Below are positions 45,982-55,600 of a stretch of 64,000 nucleotides of DNA, piece by piece; the first letter of the stretch is position 1; the number at the start of each line of letters is the position of its first letter. The notes beneath the pieces were generated by a model. It was not told the DNA's origin. It ran no database searches and saw nothing but the letters and a program-made list of their open reading frames with translations. Both the position numbers and the translations under genes were made by a program. This DNA is from Butyrivibrio hungatei. GTDB lineage: Bacteria; Bacillota; Clostridia; Lachnospirales; Lachnospiraceae. The stretch covers positions 62,001-126,000 of the forward strand of contig NZ_FMUR01000006.1 in assembly GCF_900101605.1 (NCBI RefSeq). Direction: 5' to 3'.

Positions 45982-46022
45982 AAGGTACCTCCAACATCTA
46001 AACTGTTGAGGGTACCTTTTTT
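45982..46022. terminator. Bidirectional terminator between convergent genes
   Basis: AAGGTACC and GGTACCTT with an inner CAACA/TGTTG form a long stem around a 7-base loop, followed on the plus strand by TTTTTT and on the minus strand by a T-rich run. It lies between the stops of the lipoprotein gene and the XRE regulator gene, so it probably ends both. Confidence 0.85.
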
Positions 46023-46039
46023 CATGGCATATGCAATTT

Positions 46040-46996
46040 CTATGCGGTTGCGTCAGCTGTTATCTCAGATGCAATTTTACGTTTTCTATGAAGTGTTACA
46101 ACCTGATATATTATCATACCGCAGATCAGCAACACCGAAACGCTTCCAAATGCAACACGATAAATAAACAGCTTACCCTGATATGGTATTGCATCATGAA
46201 ACTGATTAGCTTCGTTAAATCTACCGGCCATATAGATTACATATTCAACAAATTCTTTTATGGCATCGATCATTTTCCATACCGAAACTCCTACAAGCAT
46301 AACAGGTACAATGACTTTCTCATTTTTACGAATAAAGTATAAAACTGCTGCCACCGCTCCTATTATTCCCAATAAGCAATCAAAATAATACGGTACAAAA
46401 TTAGGAGTTCCGACCATAGAAGCGCTGTTTCTTTGAACCATCGTTATATCATTAGCTGCAATCACAAGACTTTCAATAAAAAAGATAGCATAATACGCCG
46501 CTATGACCGCTCCTATCTTTTTTGGCGAAAGAGTAACTTTTATAGAATGAACCAATCCATAAGTAAAAATCAGCACTTGTAAAGTTCCGCATACTATTTC
46601 ACATACAGTCCTGACTACCGTCGCGACGTCATTACATCTTACAGCCCATCCGGTTATATATTTCCAATCTGTAGTCAAAACTTCCCTGCCTATAATTGAT
46701 ACCAATGAAAATATTATTACCGCGTAAAAAAAGATCATTACATTATTTGCTACTCTATTCTCTACTACAGGATTTCTTTCAACAACTTTATCCATTTCAT
46801 TCCCGGATAACAGGTCGTCAAGGCTCACCTCCAGAATATCTGATAATCTCTTTGTCGTAAGAAGGTCGGGATATCTGTCACCGCATTCCCAGTGCGAAAC
46901 CGTCTGCCTTGTTACATATAACTTTTCCGCCAATGTCTGCTGTGTCAGTCCCGTCTTCTCGCGGGCCCGTCTTAACTGCTCGCCAAATTCGACCAT
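46040..46996 (-). CDS. XRE-family regulator with membrane domain
   Basis: 318 residues. The N-terminal helix-turn-helix (about 5-60) reads LRRAREKTGLTQQTLAEKLY then VTRQTVSHWECGDRYPDL, a textbook XRE domain. About six hydrophobic segments follow from residue 85, ending in a basic tail. Membrane-anchored XRE proteins of this kind are common in Firmicutes and may sense envelope signals. AAAGGAG precedes the ATG at 46996. A 12-base imperfect palindrome upstream may be its own operator. Targets are unknown; the lipoprotein gene and the flanking glycan operon are natural candidates. Confidence 0.85.
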   Translation of the reverse strand: MVEFGEQLRRAREKTGLTQQTLAEKLYVTRQTVSHWECGDRYPDLLTTKRLSDILEVSLDDLLSGNEMDKVVERNPVVENRVANNVMIFFYAVIIFSLVSIIGREVLTTDWKYITGWAVRCNDVATVVRTVCEIVCGTLQVLIFTYGLVHSIKVTLSPKKIGAVIAAYYAIFFIESLVIAANDITMVQRNSASMVGTPNFVPYYFDCLLGIIGAVAAVLYFIRKNEKVIVPVMLVGVSVWKMIDAIKEFVEYVIYMAGRFNEANQFHDAIPYQGKLFIYRVAFGSVSVLLICGMIIYQVVTLHRKRKIASEITADATA

Positions 46997-47021
46997 ATTA
47001 CCTACGCTCCTTTCAAAATGT

Positions 47022-47033
47022 CACCTGCAAGTG
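47022..47033 (-). promoter_or_regulatory. Imperfect palindrome upstream of the XRE gene
   Basis: CACTTGCAGGTG (minus strand) is a 12-base near-palindrome, extendable to TTACACTTGCAGGTGACA, about 25 bases before the XRE start codon. Its place between any promoter and the ribosome site fits autoregulation by the XRE protein. Confidence 0.35.
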
Positions 47034-47110
47034 TAATTTTAGTATCCGATATGCCCGCAGAAACTACAAGCAACACCTCGAAATTCCATGTCGCTCAAAT
47101 GTTGCCCCAC

Positions 47111-47150
47111 ATAAAAGAAAGGAAAACGCCGGTAAAATCAGCATTTTCCT
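47111..47150 (-). terminator. Intrinsic terminator of operon I
   Basis: On the minus strand AGGAAAATGC and GCGTTTTCCT form a stem of about 10 bp (one G-T wobble) around an 11-base loop, followed by TTTCTTTTAT. It begins 8 bases after the stop of the GT-C gene at 47158, so it ends the operon that starts near 60867. Confidence 0.75.
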
Positions 47151-47157
47151 CTCCGTA

Positions 47158-48768
47158 TTATTCTCTCGGTGTATCAAAGCGATGCTCTGTGATACCGCTT
47201 ATCTCACAAGTGGTCCACATGTCTTCCGAATCAACTTCTCTTATAGAATCAAGTTTTTCACAACTCTTGACGAGGTTACAGATCGCATCATTCTTATAAT
47301 CATCATCCGCAACATAAAGCACGATCTTTCCCGCATTCACAACGCCCTGCTCTGTAAGCGGATCAAGATTCTCCTCATCCATGTAAAAGACTCTGTCGTA
47401 TTGCAAAAGCTCATCCGTAAGGCGCCATACATTGTGAGGCGTTGCGGGATTGAACATTACAACCGCAACTTCGCCGCTATTCGCCTGAGCATAATTTATT
47501 TTATCCACATCCTCTTTGTATAAAAAGAGAACATTATTGCCTGTAACATGTCCTTTTATAAGGAAGACAAGCATAACAATCGTTACGATGGGAACGCATA
47601 CCCTGTCTTTACCAATCTTCTCAGCCACGTAGTAAAGAGCCCACATCACAAGTAAGATTATAAGTCCGTATATAGGCATCTCGTATCTGTTTGACGCACT
47701 TCCCACCAAAAGAGCCGCCTTAGTCGTAAGGAAGAAATATCCTACCGTTCCCGCCGTAAGAATAGCTACTTCAGCGCTTATATTAAAACGTGTTCTATCA
47801 AAACATTCCTTGCGGGTTACAACAAGATATACCACTCCCACCGCAAGCATTATTGCCAGAACTGTAAGTCCTCCGCCGAAAACAAAGTCGTTCAAAAGTC
47901 CTGTAAAGAACGACAGACGCATGAATGTATTCTTTACATCAAACATGCTTCCCGTAGCTCCGGTTCCTCTGTAGCCTCCAAGAAGGTGATGAAGCATAGC
48001 GGGATATGTAAGAACCGCAAGAACCATGCTAAACCCGCATCCCATAACATAAACCACGGTATTTCTGAAATCTTTTTTCCTAAAGAACATCCACACTGCA
48101 AGGGCAAAACCTATGCAACCAAAAAAGAATATATAGAAATACTGGATCAGAACTCCAATGTATGAAACCACTGCGATAGGAAGCAACAGTTTAACACAGA
48201 AATTTTTCAGATCATCTTTATATGAATCATATTCCTGAACGAATCTAACATGCAGATATGCACAGATGAATACTGCCGCCGTGAGCCATGCATACATCCT
48301 GATAAGCATGTTGCATGACACTGTCTGAGGATTGAGTCCCCAGAAACCAAGCACAAACAGCATCACATAATATGGAAGGCGAAGCCTCTTCATCAGAGCA
48401 AACAACGCCAAAAATGAAATAACAAACGCAATTAAATTGGTAATCAGTCCCGTCCACTTGGTAAATGTAGAAGGAACCATTGAACACAAGGTATGGAAAA
48501 TAAAATAGTATATAGGAGGATGAACGTCCCATGACTGAACAAGCTTCACAAGCCCGTAATTAAAGCCTTCTCCCGGCTTTACGCTAAACTCGTCAAAGAC
48601 AGTCTGCTTGTCCTGCCACTCTCTGTCCGGCTGATAAAGTCCCTGACTTCTGTTCGAAGAAAAATATGTATAATACTCATCTTCATGGAAGCCCGACTTC
48701 TGAAAGCCGTAGAAAATACTGAGAAGAACAGATACGATCAAAATTATATATACTATGCTTTTTTTCAT
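47158..48768 (-). CDS. GT-C membrane glycosyltransferase-like protein (GT39/GT83 style)
   Basis: About 536 residues. The first membrane segment is followed by GFHEDEYYTYF, an acidic DE pair in the first outer loop as in GT39/GT83 enzymes, then DVHPPIYYFIFH, a second family landmark. Many membrane segments and a soluble C-terminal part of about 120 residues follow. It would use polyprenyl-phosphate-sugar made by the GtrB-like enzyme at 59881-60813 on the outer face. The frame is open to 48837, but the ATG at 48768 with GAGG upstream starts the first membrane segment and leaves 5 bases after the preceding stop. Confidence 0.78.
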   Translation of the reverse strand: MKKSIVYIILIVSVLLSIFYGFQKSGFHEDEYYTYFSSNRSQGLYQPDREWQDKQTVFDEFSVKPGEGFNYGLVKLVQSWDVHPPIYYFIFHTLCSMVPSTFTKWTGLITNLIAFVISFLALFALMKRLRLPYYVMLFVLGFWGLNPQTVSCNMLIRMYAWLTAAVFICAYLHVRFVQEYDSYKDDLKNFCVKLLLPIAVVSYIGVLIQYFYIFFFGCIGFALAVWMFFRKKDFRNTVVYVMGCGFSMVLAVLTYPAMLHHLLGGYRGTGATGSMFDVKNTFMRLSFFTGLLNDFVFGGGLTVLAIMLAVGVVYLVVTRKECFDRTRFNISAEVAILTAGTVGYFFLTTKAALLVGSASNRYEMPIYGLIILLVMWALYYVAEKIGKDRVCVPIVTIVMLVFLIKGHVTGNNVLFLYKEDVDKINYAQANSGEVAVVMFNPATPHNVWRLTDELLQYDRVFYMDEENLDPLTEQGVVNAGKIVLYVADDDYKNDAICNLVKSCEKLDSIREVDSEDMWTTCEISGITEHRFDTPRE

Positions 48769-48773
48769 AAACC

Positions 48774-49781
48774 TCAAAGTCCTCTTAATGCTGCATGAAG
48801 GCTGCGCACCAAACGTGGTGCAGGTGCAAGTATGCACAGGTAAGCCTTATTTTTTCCGGTCAAATACTTATTAGTAATAATACCAAGTATATTCTTTCTG
48901 ATATTTTTTACAACATCAATATAGAATAAATTATCACTTGTCATCTTACTTACGGGAATATGCAAGAGATAATCAAGTCTCTGATAATAACCGAATCTCT
49001 CAGCAATAGGTATGAGATTCTTGTAGTTTTCTTTTACAATATCAAGTGCTACGTCTGCATTGCGCACTATATCTGTAAATACGGAAGGAAAATACTCTTT
49101 ATCTTCCGCTTTTTTTCTCGAATTACTTCCAAGTCTGTAGAAAACATGATAGTACTGCTCGGGAAGAACGATAAGCTTATTTACCTTAGGAAGAACATCT
49201 AGCATGAGTCTAAAATCCTCGTTTAGCTCTCCTTCAGGGAATTTCAGGCCTCCGTCAAAAATACTTTTCCTTGTTATCTTGGTACAAAAAGAGGCATCTC
49301 CGGTGTGAAGAAGCAGCTTTTTGAGCTGTTCTTCGGAAGAAAGCTCCGTGATATCCGAAGGAGGAATAACTACATCCGGAAGTCTTTTGCCGTCCTCTGA
49401 AATCTCATCTCTTGAAATCTGCACCATATCTGCATCATATTTGACCGCAGCCTCCGCAAGCGCTCTGTACATTCCCTTATCGACAAAATCATCACTGTCG
49501 ACAAAACCTATATAATCACCTGTTGCATGCGCCATTCCCAGATTTCTGGCACTGCTGGAGCCTCCGTTTTCCTTGTGAAGAGCAGTTACATTCTCATATA
49601 CGGAAGAAAGCTTATCACAAAGCTCTCCCGTTGAATCTGTGGAACCGTCATCCACTATGATAACCTCAAGTTTATCCTTTGGATAATCCTGCTCTGCAAC
49701 GGAGCCGACACACTTCTCAAGCAGTGTCTCTATATTATATGCAGGTATAACAACCGTTATCTTGGGCATAGATTCAGGCAC
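48774..49781 (-). CDS. Glycosyltransferase family 2
   Basis: 335-residue GT2 enzyme with KITVVIPAYNIETLLEKC, EVIIVDDGSTDSTGELC and GDYIGFVDSDDFVDKGMY. It resembles EpsJ/CpsJ-type transferases. The start is a GTG at 49781 with GGGAGG six bases upstream; an ATG twelve bases further in is poorly placed. It overlaps the upstream GT-C gene by eight bases. Confidence 0.87.
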   Translation of the reverse strand: MPESMPKITVVIPAYNIETLLEKCVGSVAEQDYPKDKLEVIIVDDGSTDSTGELCDKLSSVYENVTALHKENGGSSSARNLGMAHATGDYIGFVDSDDFVDKGMYRALAEAAVKYDADMVQISRDEISEDGKRLPDVVIPPSDITELSSEEQLKKLLLHTGDASFCTKITRKSIFDGGLKFPEGELNEDFRLMLDVLPKVNKLIVLPEQYYHVFYRLGSNSRKKAEDKEYFPSVFTDIVRNADVALDIVKENYKNLIPIAERFGYYQRLDYLLHIPVSKMTSDNLFYIDVVKNIRKNILGIITNKYLTGKNKAYLCILAPAPRLVRSLHAALRGL

Positions 49782-50997
49782 TTGTAACCTCCCGCTCTCT
49801 CATCTGAAGGTAGAGATCGTATCCGACAATCATGATAACTGCAAGCATTGCGATTGACAAAGGCCACAATGTAAGGACTGTCGAACCAAAAAGATATCTT
49901 GTATAAGTTATCATTGTTATCACCTGTAAAGCAACGCAAACAGGAACGCGCTTAATACTTATAATTCCGTAGATAACCGCCATGACTTCGGGAATATAAC
50001 CGTATCTCTCATGCATTGCAGGCAGACAGAAACAGCACACTTCCGCGGTAAATACCACTAAAGTCACCATATATTTTCCGGTCAGGTCGAAGTTCTTCTT
50101 ATAAATATAATATGCAAGTATTCCCATGATTATTACTGTCGCCATGGTACCTGCAGAAATCAGCACCTTCCTTACCGGACCGCTTAAGTCGCTCGCAACG
50201 ATCGTATAGATACTGGGATAGTTCATCGTAAGTCTTGAGAACATCTGAACCTGTCTTCCGTAGGTTCCAAGAAGGTCTCCCCAGCTTCTTCCCGCAATAG
50301 CTGCAGGAACCATTGCAAGCACATGTATAACGGGTATCCAGAAAACGTATCTGATCTTGATCTTGTTTTTTAACCATATAAGGACAACAAACGGCACAAA
50401 GAATATCGCCTGTTGTTTAAAACTGTAGGCAAAAGCCAGATAAATGAATGCTCTGTTGTCATTTCTTTTAAGAATATGAAGGAATGAAAGAAGCACAAAC
50501 GCTGTGTAGATTGAATCGTTCTGTGCCCAGGCGGCGCTGTTAAGCACAGCTGTCGGAAGGAACATCATAACAGCGTAAGCCATCATTGATTTGGTAAGAT
50601 TATTGTCTGTAACGTGATATACAATCCTAAAGATTGTGATCGCGCAGATAAAATCAAACAATACGGGAACACTCTTTACCAGATAAATATCGGGAATACT
50701 GCCTCCGATGTAGTGAAGAATAACTATCACATACTGAAACAGGCAATTGTAGTCAAACGTACTCGCTTCCGACACACCGGGCTTGATGCCAAGATAAGCA
50801 AATCCTCCGGCAGCGTGGCACTCTCTCATCCAATCCGCAAATGCCTTCACATAATCTCCCGACTTTACAGTGAAAAGCGTCAGTCTGAAATATAATCCAA
50901 GACATGTAAGTATGGTAAAAAACAACATGTCAAAGATAGGGATCTTATGTTTAAATATTTTTATTTCCGTCGTAAAAAAGTCATCTATAAATCTCAT
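49774..50997 (-). CDS. GT-C membrane mannosyltransferase-like protein
   Basis: 407 residues with about nine membrane segments. The first outer loop, SGDYVKAFADWMRECHAAGG, and the later GSIPDIYLVKSVPVLFD resemble Gpi18/DUF2029-type mannosyltransferases, which place an Asp in this loop and take polyprenyl-phosphate-mannose. A role in outer-face branching of the operon I glycan is inferred. It starts 7 bases after the GT4 stop. Confidence 0.72.
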   Translation of the reverse strand: MRFIDDFFTTEIKIFKHKIPIFDMLFFTILTCLGLYFRLTLFTVKSGDYVKAFADWMRECHAAGGFAYLGIKPGVSEASTFDYNCLFQYVIVILHYIGGSIPDIYLVKSVPVLFDFICAITIFRIVYHVTDNNLTKSMMAYAVMMFLPTAVLNSAAWAQNDSIYTAFVLLSFLHILKRNDNRAFIYLAFAYSFKQQAIFFVPFVVLIWLKNKIKIRYVFWIPVIHVLAMVPAAIAGRSWGDLLGTYGRQVQMFSRLTMNYPSIYTIVASDLSGPVRKVLISAGTMATVIIMGILAYYIYKKNFDLTGKYMVTLVVFTAEVCCFCLPAMHERYGYIPEVMAVIYGIISIKRVPVCVALQVITMITYTRYLFGSTVLTLWPLSIAMLAVIMIVGYDLYLQMREREVTSA

Positions 50998-51004
50998 ATT
51001 TTCC

Positions 51005-52195
51005 TCATTCCAGACAATTTCCTTCAGTCATGGCTCGAAGGATGCTCTCAGGTTTTATAATCTCCGCTTTGCTCATAGGTCCGATATCTGCAGGTCTCGG
51101 AACGGCTCCGTCAATATATTCTCTGCAAAATCTGACAAACTCCATGGAAGCATTTTTCGCATTCCAGACCTTTTCTATAGTATCATATCCGTTTTTCGCG
51201 AACTGCAAAATTTTATACTTTTCTTGAAATAAAGACAATACCTTTTTCTTAAAATCTTCACAATCGCCGTTCCTGTAAGAAAACCCGTTCTCTCCGTCCG
51301 TTATTAGAAAAGGCACGGCTCCGGCTTCCCTTGATGCAACAACCGCGCATCCGCACTGCATGGCTTCATTCACTACAGCTCCCCACCCTTCAAGGTAGTT
51401 ACTGGTGAAAAGAAATATATCCGAATCCTTCATGTGCATTGTAACTTCTTCAGGCTTAAGATTTCCCAAAAAGCTAACATTTGCTGACAGTCCGGCGTCT
51501 GACACGGATTTTTCAAGTTCTTCTCTCATGTATCCATCGCCTATCATCTTAAGCTCGTAGTCATATCCGAATTTCTCAAGCTCTTTGCAAAGCTCGATCG
51601 CATACTCGGGGTGTTTGAGTTTTACAAATCTTCCCGCCCAGCAAAGCCTTATCTTATTATCAGTCTCACTCACTCTGAAACTTCTGTCTTTTACATCCGG
51701 GTAATATCCCCACTTGAGCATCTTATCGGGATATGCATGAATAAGCTTAAAGTCCGCAGAAACATAAGCCCCCGCGCACAAGAGATAAACAGGCTTTTTC
51801 CGGTATCTGATATGCTCGTTGTACTTTTTCATAAGTCCGCGCGGGCTGAGCCACTTGATCCTGCTTCCTCTGTAGATTCTTTCACTTACGCGAAAAGAAA
51901 GCCTTCCTGAAGACAGCCTCTTTTTCTCAAGCTCTGACGTGATTCCTTCCGTCCAGCCGAAGATTACGACATCACTGTTAAGAATAAGCTCTTCGCAGTA
52001 TTTCTCATCCTCGTAAAAAAGAGAGACATACGGATAGTCCTTCGGATCAACCGCCCATCCCATGTTGATTCTCTTTTCCTCCATGGGCATCGCCTGGACA
52101 AAGTGAAAGTCAACATCCTCAAACAGGCTGCTCATAGCATCGCAAAACGGAATCTGATGATGATTTATGTAGTTGGACACAAATGTTATTACCAC
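51005..52195 (-). CDS. Glycosyltransferase family 4
   Basis: 396-residue GT4 enzyme. The N-terminus VITFVSNYINHHQIPFCDAM is typical of a CapM-like subgroup, and LEGWGAVVNEAMQCGCAVVA is the donor-site motif. It is followed by a TM-free tail ending in a conserved-looking SILRAMTEG. Likely a cytoplasmic repeat-unit transferase. Confidence 0.87.
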   Translation of the reverse strand: MVITFVSNYINHHQIPFCDAMSSLFEDVDFHFVQAMPMEEKRINMGWAVDPKDYPYVSLFYEDEKYCEELILNSDVVIFGWTEGITSELEKKRLSSGRLSFRVSERIYRGSRIKWLSPRGLMKKYNEHIRYRKKPVYLLCAGAYVSADFKLIHAYPDKMLKWGYYPDVKDRSFRVSETDNKIRLCWAGRFVKLKHPEYAIELCKELEKFGYDYELKMIGDGYMREELEKSVSDAGLSANVSFLGNLKPEEVTMHMKDSDIFLFTSNYLEGWGAVVNEAMQCGCAVVASREAGAVPFLITDGENGFSYRNGDCEDFKKKVLSLFQEKYKILQFAKNGYDTIEKVWNAKNASMEFVRFCREYIDGAVPRPADIGPMSKAEIIKPESILRAMTEGNCLE

Positions 52196-52206
52196 AGATT
52201 TCTCCC

Positions 52207-53496
52207 TTATTTTCTGCAGATTGCATCATAAATCTCAAGAAGTCTCTTGTAATTGATATCGGCATTGTGAGTCTTCGCTGCGCGCTTACTTGCATTGTCT
52301 CCGTAAACGGCTGCAATAACGGGTTCATCCCACATCTGCAAAATTGCTTCCGCAAGTTTCTTGTAGTCCATGTTGTCAAATATTATGCCATCCATCCCGT
52401 CCGTTATCATGTCCGGAATACCGCCGGCATTGGCCGCAACGACAGGCACTCCCAGAAGCATCGCTTCCCCAACGGAATTGGGTGAATTCTCAACAACAGA
52501 AGCACATACAAACACACTGCTCATCAAGAAGCGGTTTTTCATCTCGACATCCGACAAAGATCCGACCATCGTAACTTTCTTCCTAAGCCTGTTCATTGCG
52601 ATAAGCCTCTTAAGATACTTGCCGTAAGCACTGGCGCGCATAAAATACGGATACTTGCTCTTACCTCTGCCGATTATGTTATTTCCCGCAACATACACAT
52701 GCGCATCGGGATATTTCTTCAGTATAAGCGGCATTGACTCAAGCAAAAAGTGAAATCCCTTAAGCGGATAATCGCCCTGAGAAAGAAAAATGCTGTGAGG
52801 AATAGCTTTCCTCTCTTCCCATTTTCCCGAATAAAAGCAGGGTCTCATGGTCTCGTTCATGGCAAAATACTCTGCACGCGGATTGATGCTGTGCGACGCC
52901 TCTTTGTCAAACGTCGTTCTTCCCGTCACATTTCCCGTGAGCAAAAGAACTTTTTTCTCATTTTCGGCTCTTAACTTGAATTTCTCCTGCTGCTGAATAA
53001 GCGAATCCTCTTTCAGTCTGTCTCTGAAAGTTGTGGACTCCTGTACTTTCTTTGGAAGCCCCGCCATATAAGCTTTGGCGATCTCCGTACATACGCCCTG
53101 TATCCCTACAAGACTTCTCTCCGGTCTTCCAAAAGCTCTGAGCGCCGCAAGAGCGTGCGGAAACTCGGTTCCGAAAACATGAACAATATCAGGCACAAAA
53201 TCTTCGATTATCTGCTTAAATCTTGATTCCAGGCTTTCATCGTAGTTTTCCGGATGTCCAAGGTCCTCTTTGAATCCGTAATAAGTTATTCCCTCAACAG
53301 TTTCTTTTCCCTCCGACACAGATTCTTCCGAAGGAAATGCAATAGCGAGAGTTATTTTTTCTTCGGCTGCCGTATTCTTTTCTTTCTGAAGCCTGTCAAG
53401 GCAGCCTGTAAGCCATCCTTCCCTGACCGAGTATTCAATTCCATGCGCCTTGGCATAGGCAGGGAGCATGATGTTACAGACCCATAATATTTTCAA
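52207..53496 (-). CDS. Glycosyltransferase family 4
   Basis: 429-residue GT4 enzyme beginning MKILWVCNIMLPAYAKAHG. The donor site reads SVVENSPNSVGEAMLLGVPV followed by VAANAGGIPDM. It has an extended N-terminal domain (to about 230) compared with other GT4 proteins here. It is separated by 11 bases from the next GT4 and 2 bases from a GT2. Confidence 0.88.
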   Translation of the reverse strand: MKILWVCNIMLPAYAKAHGIEYSVREGWLTGCLDRLQKEKNTAAEEKITLAIAFPSEESVSEGKETVEGITYYGFKEDLGHPENYDESLESRFKQIIEDFVPDIVHVFGTEFPHALAALRAFGRPERSLVGIQGVCTEIAKAYMAGLPKKVQESTTFRDRLKEDSLIQQQEKFKLRAENEKKVLLLTGNVTGRTTFDKEASHSINPRAEYFAMNETMRPCFYSGKWEERKAIPHSIFLSQGDYPLKGFHFLLESMPLILKKYPDAHVYVAGNNIIGRGKSKYPYFMRASAYGKYLKRLIAMNRLRKKVTMVGSLSDVEMKNRFLMSSVFVCASVVENSPNSVGEAMLLGVPVVAANAGGIPDMITDGMDGIIFDNMDYKKLAEAILQMWDEPVIAAVYGDNASKRAAKTHNADINYKRLLEIYDAICRK

Positions 53497-53498
53497 AT

Positions 53499-54416
53499 TT
53501 ATTTCTCCTTAAGCCTGTATATTGCACTTTTTATCTTATTATATATACCGGCTGTGATTTTATTTTCCGCAAGGGCTGTCCTTAATTTTGAAAGAGTCAG
53601 AACTCTGATAAGGTCATACTTTCTTATCTGCGCTCCGGTCAGATAAAGCTTTATGATCTCTTTTCTCTCTTCTTCGGAAAGCTTCTTGTTCTGATCCGAG
53701 AACCCTCCACCCTCGTAGTCGGCAACTATTCGCGGAATATAGAAAGTGCTTGCTTTATCTCTGTAATAACAACGAAGGAACTGCTCATAATCAGCCCTTA
53801 CCTTGTATCTGAGCTCAAAAGGATTTTTGTATACAAGTCTCTCATCATAGAAACAAGCCTGATGCGACGGAAGATTCCTGTAACATGCGTGATCGTCGAT
53901 CTTTGGATTTGAATGGATCCTGTTGCCCGTCGAGCAATCAAATATATCTCCGTAATAGATTGCGGGAAGTGTCGTTCCCTCCTTTGAATTGCGCTCTATT
54001 ATCGCATCATGAACGTCCCTAAGAACGTTCTCATCCCTGAATGTGTCTCCGCAATTTAAAAAGAAAATGTACGCAGGCTCTTCACCCGCTCTAAGGAGCT
54101 TAACTTCATCAATATTCTCCGCATCCTGGTCTATCGCACGCATGCTTATTATCTTTTCCTCAAGATAAGATGCGGCAATATTCATAGCGTGGTAAATTCC
54201 GCTGTCACAGCTCTCCACAAGGATCAGATCTTTGCCGACTTCGTACTTGGATTTTAATTTCTCTATCGAGCCGTCCGTGGACATTCCATCCTTAACAAGA
54301 ATGCGATACTCCGTAAAAGTCTGCCTTCTGATACTCTCAATCGTATCGATAAGCTTATCTCCGGCGTTATATGAAACCACTATTATATTAAAAAAAGTTT
54401 TTTTCATTTCATTCAT
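53499..54416 (-). CDS. Glycosyltransferase family 2 (WcaA-like)
   Basis: 305-residue GT2 enzyme. FFNIIVVSYNAGDKLIDTIE, ILVKDGMSTDGSIEKL and a SGIYHAMN segment match the group of GT2 enzymes with KDG in place of VDD, as in colanic-acid WcaA/WcaE types. YIFFLNCGDTFRDENVL gives the acidic metal motif. An ATG at 54416 or 54407 could be used; both lie shortly after the EpsG gene. Confidence 0.85.
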   Translation of the reverse strand: MNEMKKTFFNIIVVSYNAGDKLIDTIESIRRQTFTEYRILVKDGMSTDGSIEKLKSKYEVGKDLILVESCDSGIYHAMNIAASYLEEKIISMRAIDQDAENIDEVKLLRAGEEPAYIFFLNCGDTFRDENVLRDVHDAIIERNSKEGTTLPAIYYGDIFDCSTGNRIHSNPKIDDHACYRNLPSHQACFYDERLVYKNPFELRYKVRADYEQFLRCYYRDKASTFYIPRIVADYEGGGFSDQNKKLSEEERKEIIKLYLTGAQIRKYDLIRVLTLSKLRTALAENKITAGIYNKIKSAIYRLKEK

Positions 54417-54421
54417 ACTCT

Positions 54422-55600
54422 TTAATACCCTGTCTCAGAAAGAATCGGCGGCATTTCGTCAAACATTATCGTCGTGTACGGAAGTATTCTCGTTCCGTTT
54501 GCAGGCGCTATTCTCTTCATAAATATCACAAAATACATAAAACATCCGGCAAGAACCAGCATCGAGCAGATCTTTCTTTTCTTAGGATCCTTGATTCCAA
54601 GCAAAAGCGCCGGAACAAACAATACATGCGTTATCGTAAGATAATAAGATATTCTTGAGATCACCTCATCCGTCAAAAATGCCGCAAATACATAAAGCGC
54701 AAGCGACATTACATTACAATGGAAAAAGAAAATGTTCTCCCTGTTACCCTTTATCTCATCCTTGTACAAATAGATTGATGCCGCAAGAATAAGTGCGCAC
54801 CTTGCAATACTTATATAACTGTAATGTATCGGGCCTGCGACCATCCTGTCATAAGTTGCCGTTCCCTGATAGTCCGAATAGATCTTAACCGCAATCTTCG
54901 CATAAATCGGTCTTAAAAAGAAACACGAAGCTCCCAAAGCAGCTCCCAAAACATACATCCATTTCTTCCAGTTTATCACCGCGATCGGATATAGCACCAA
55001 GATTATCAGAAGAGATTTGTGAAAAAGAGCTCCCACAATGATCATAAGAACAAATCTTGGGTAATCTTTTTTCACCAGATATTCTATTGAAAGCAAGGCT
55101 ATACCCAGCCCGAAATAATAACGAACGGTACTTAATGACTGAAAATAAAAGCCCAGCAACATAAACATTGCAAATGACAATTCAAACCACTTACTCTGCC
55201 TCCATATCCCTTTCATAAAAAAAAGAACTGTAAGAAAAGCAAATATGGCAAATACCAAAACATAGTTCTCAAATCCGCAGAGCTTATAAATAACATATGT
55301 TAAGGCTTTAAACCCCTCTTCTTCCGGAACTTTTGGAGTCCAGCCGTCTGACTTTGAGTTGATAAGATGCATATGCTCAACATACGTTGCGTAGTCGTTT
55401 CCTACGTTCAGCCTAAGTGCCGACACAGCAAACAGCCCCAGAAATATTGCCGCAAGTACGATGGCATTTATGGCATCCTGCCTTGTCATCCCCCTGTACA
55501 GACCGATACGTCCGCAGTCCGCACATTCGGATACGGTATTCTTTTTTACCAAAAGAAGCAGCGCAAGCACAGCTACCGTCAATGTAAAATATACTATCAT
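54422..55600 (-). CDS. EpsG-family polysaccharide polymerase
   Basis: 392 residues with about ten hydrophobic segments. RLNVGNDYATYVEHM in the first outer loop and TVRYYFGLGIALLSIEYL further on match the EpsG family, the Wzy-equivalent of many Gram-positive EPS loci. It would polymerise flipped repeat units. It overlaps the GT2 gene downstream by four bases (ATGA). No dedicated PST-type Wzx flippase gene is in this operon. Confidence 0.85.
   Translation of the reverse strand: MIVYFTLTVAVLALLLLVKKNTVSECADCGRIGLYRGMTRQDAINAIVLAAIFLGLFAVSALRLNVGNDYATYVEHMHLINSKSDGWTPKVPEEEGFKALTYVIYKLCGFENYVLVFAIFAFLTVLFFMKGIWRQSKWFELSFAMFMLLGFYFQSLSTVRYYFGLGIALLSIEYLVKKDYPRFVLMIIVGALFHKSLLIILVLYPIAVINWKKWMYVLGAALGASCFFLRPIYAKIAVKIYSDYQGTATYDRMVAGPIHYSYISIARCALILAASIYLYKDEIKGNRENIFFFHCNVMSLALYVFAAFLTDEVISRISYYLTITHVLFVPALLLGIKDPKKRKICSMLVLAGCFMYFVIFMKRIAPANGTRILPYTTIMFDEMPPILSETGY

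Noticed and set aside
46909-47523. Plus-strand frame of 204 codons
   Set aside because: Crosses the terminator and is antisense to the XRE and GT-C genes; no motif support.
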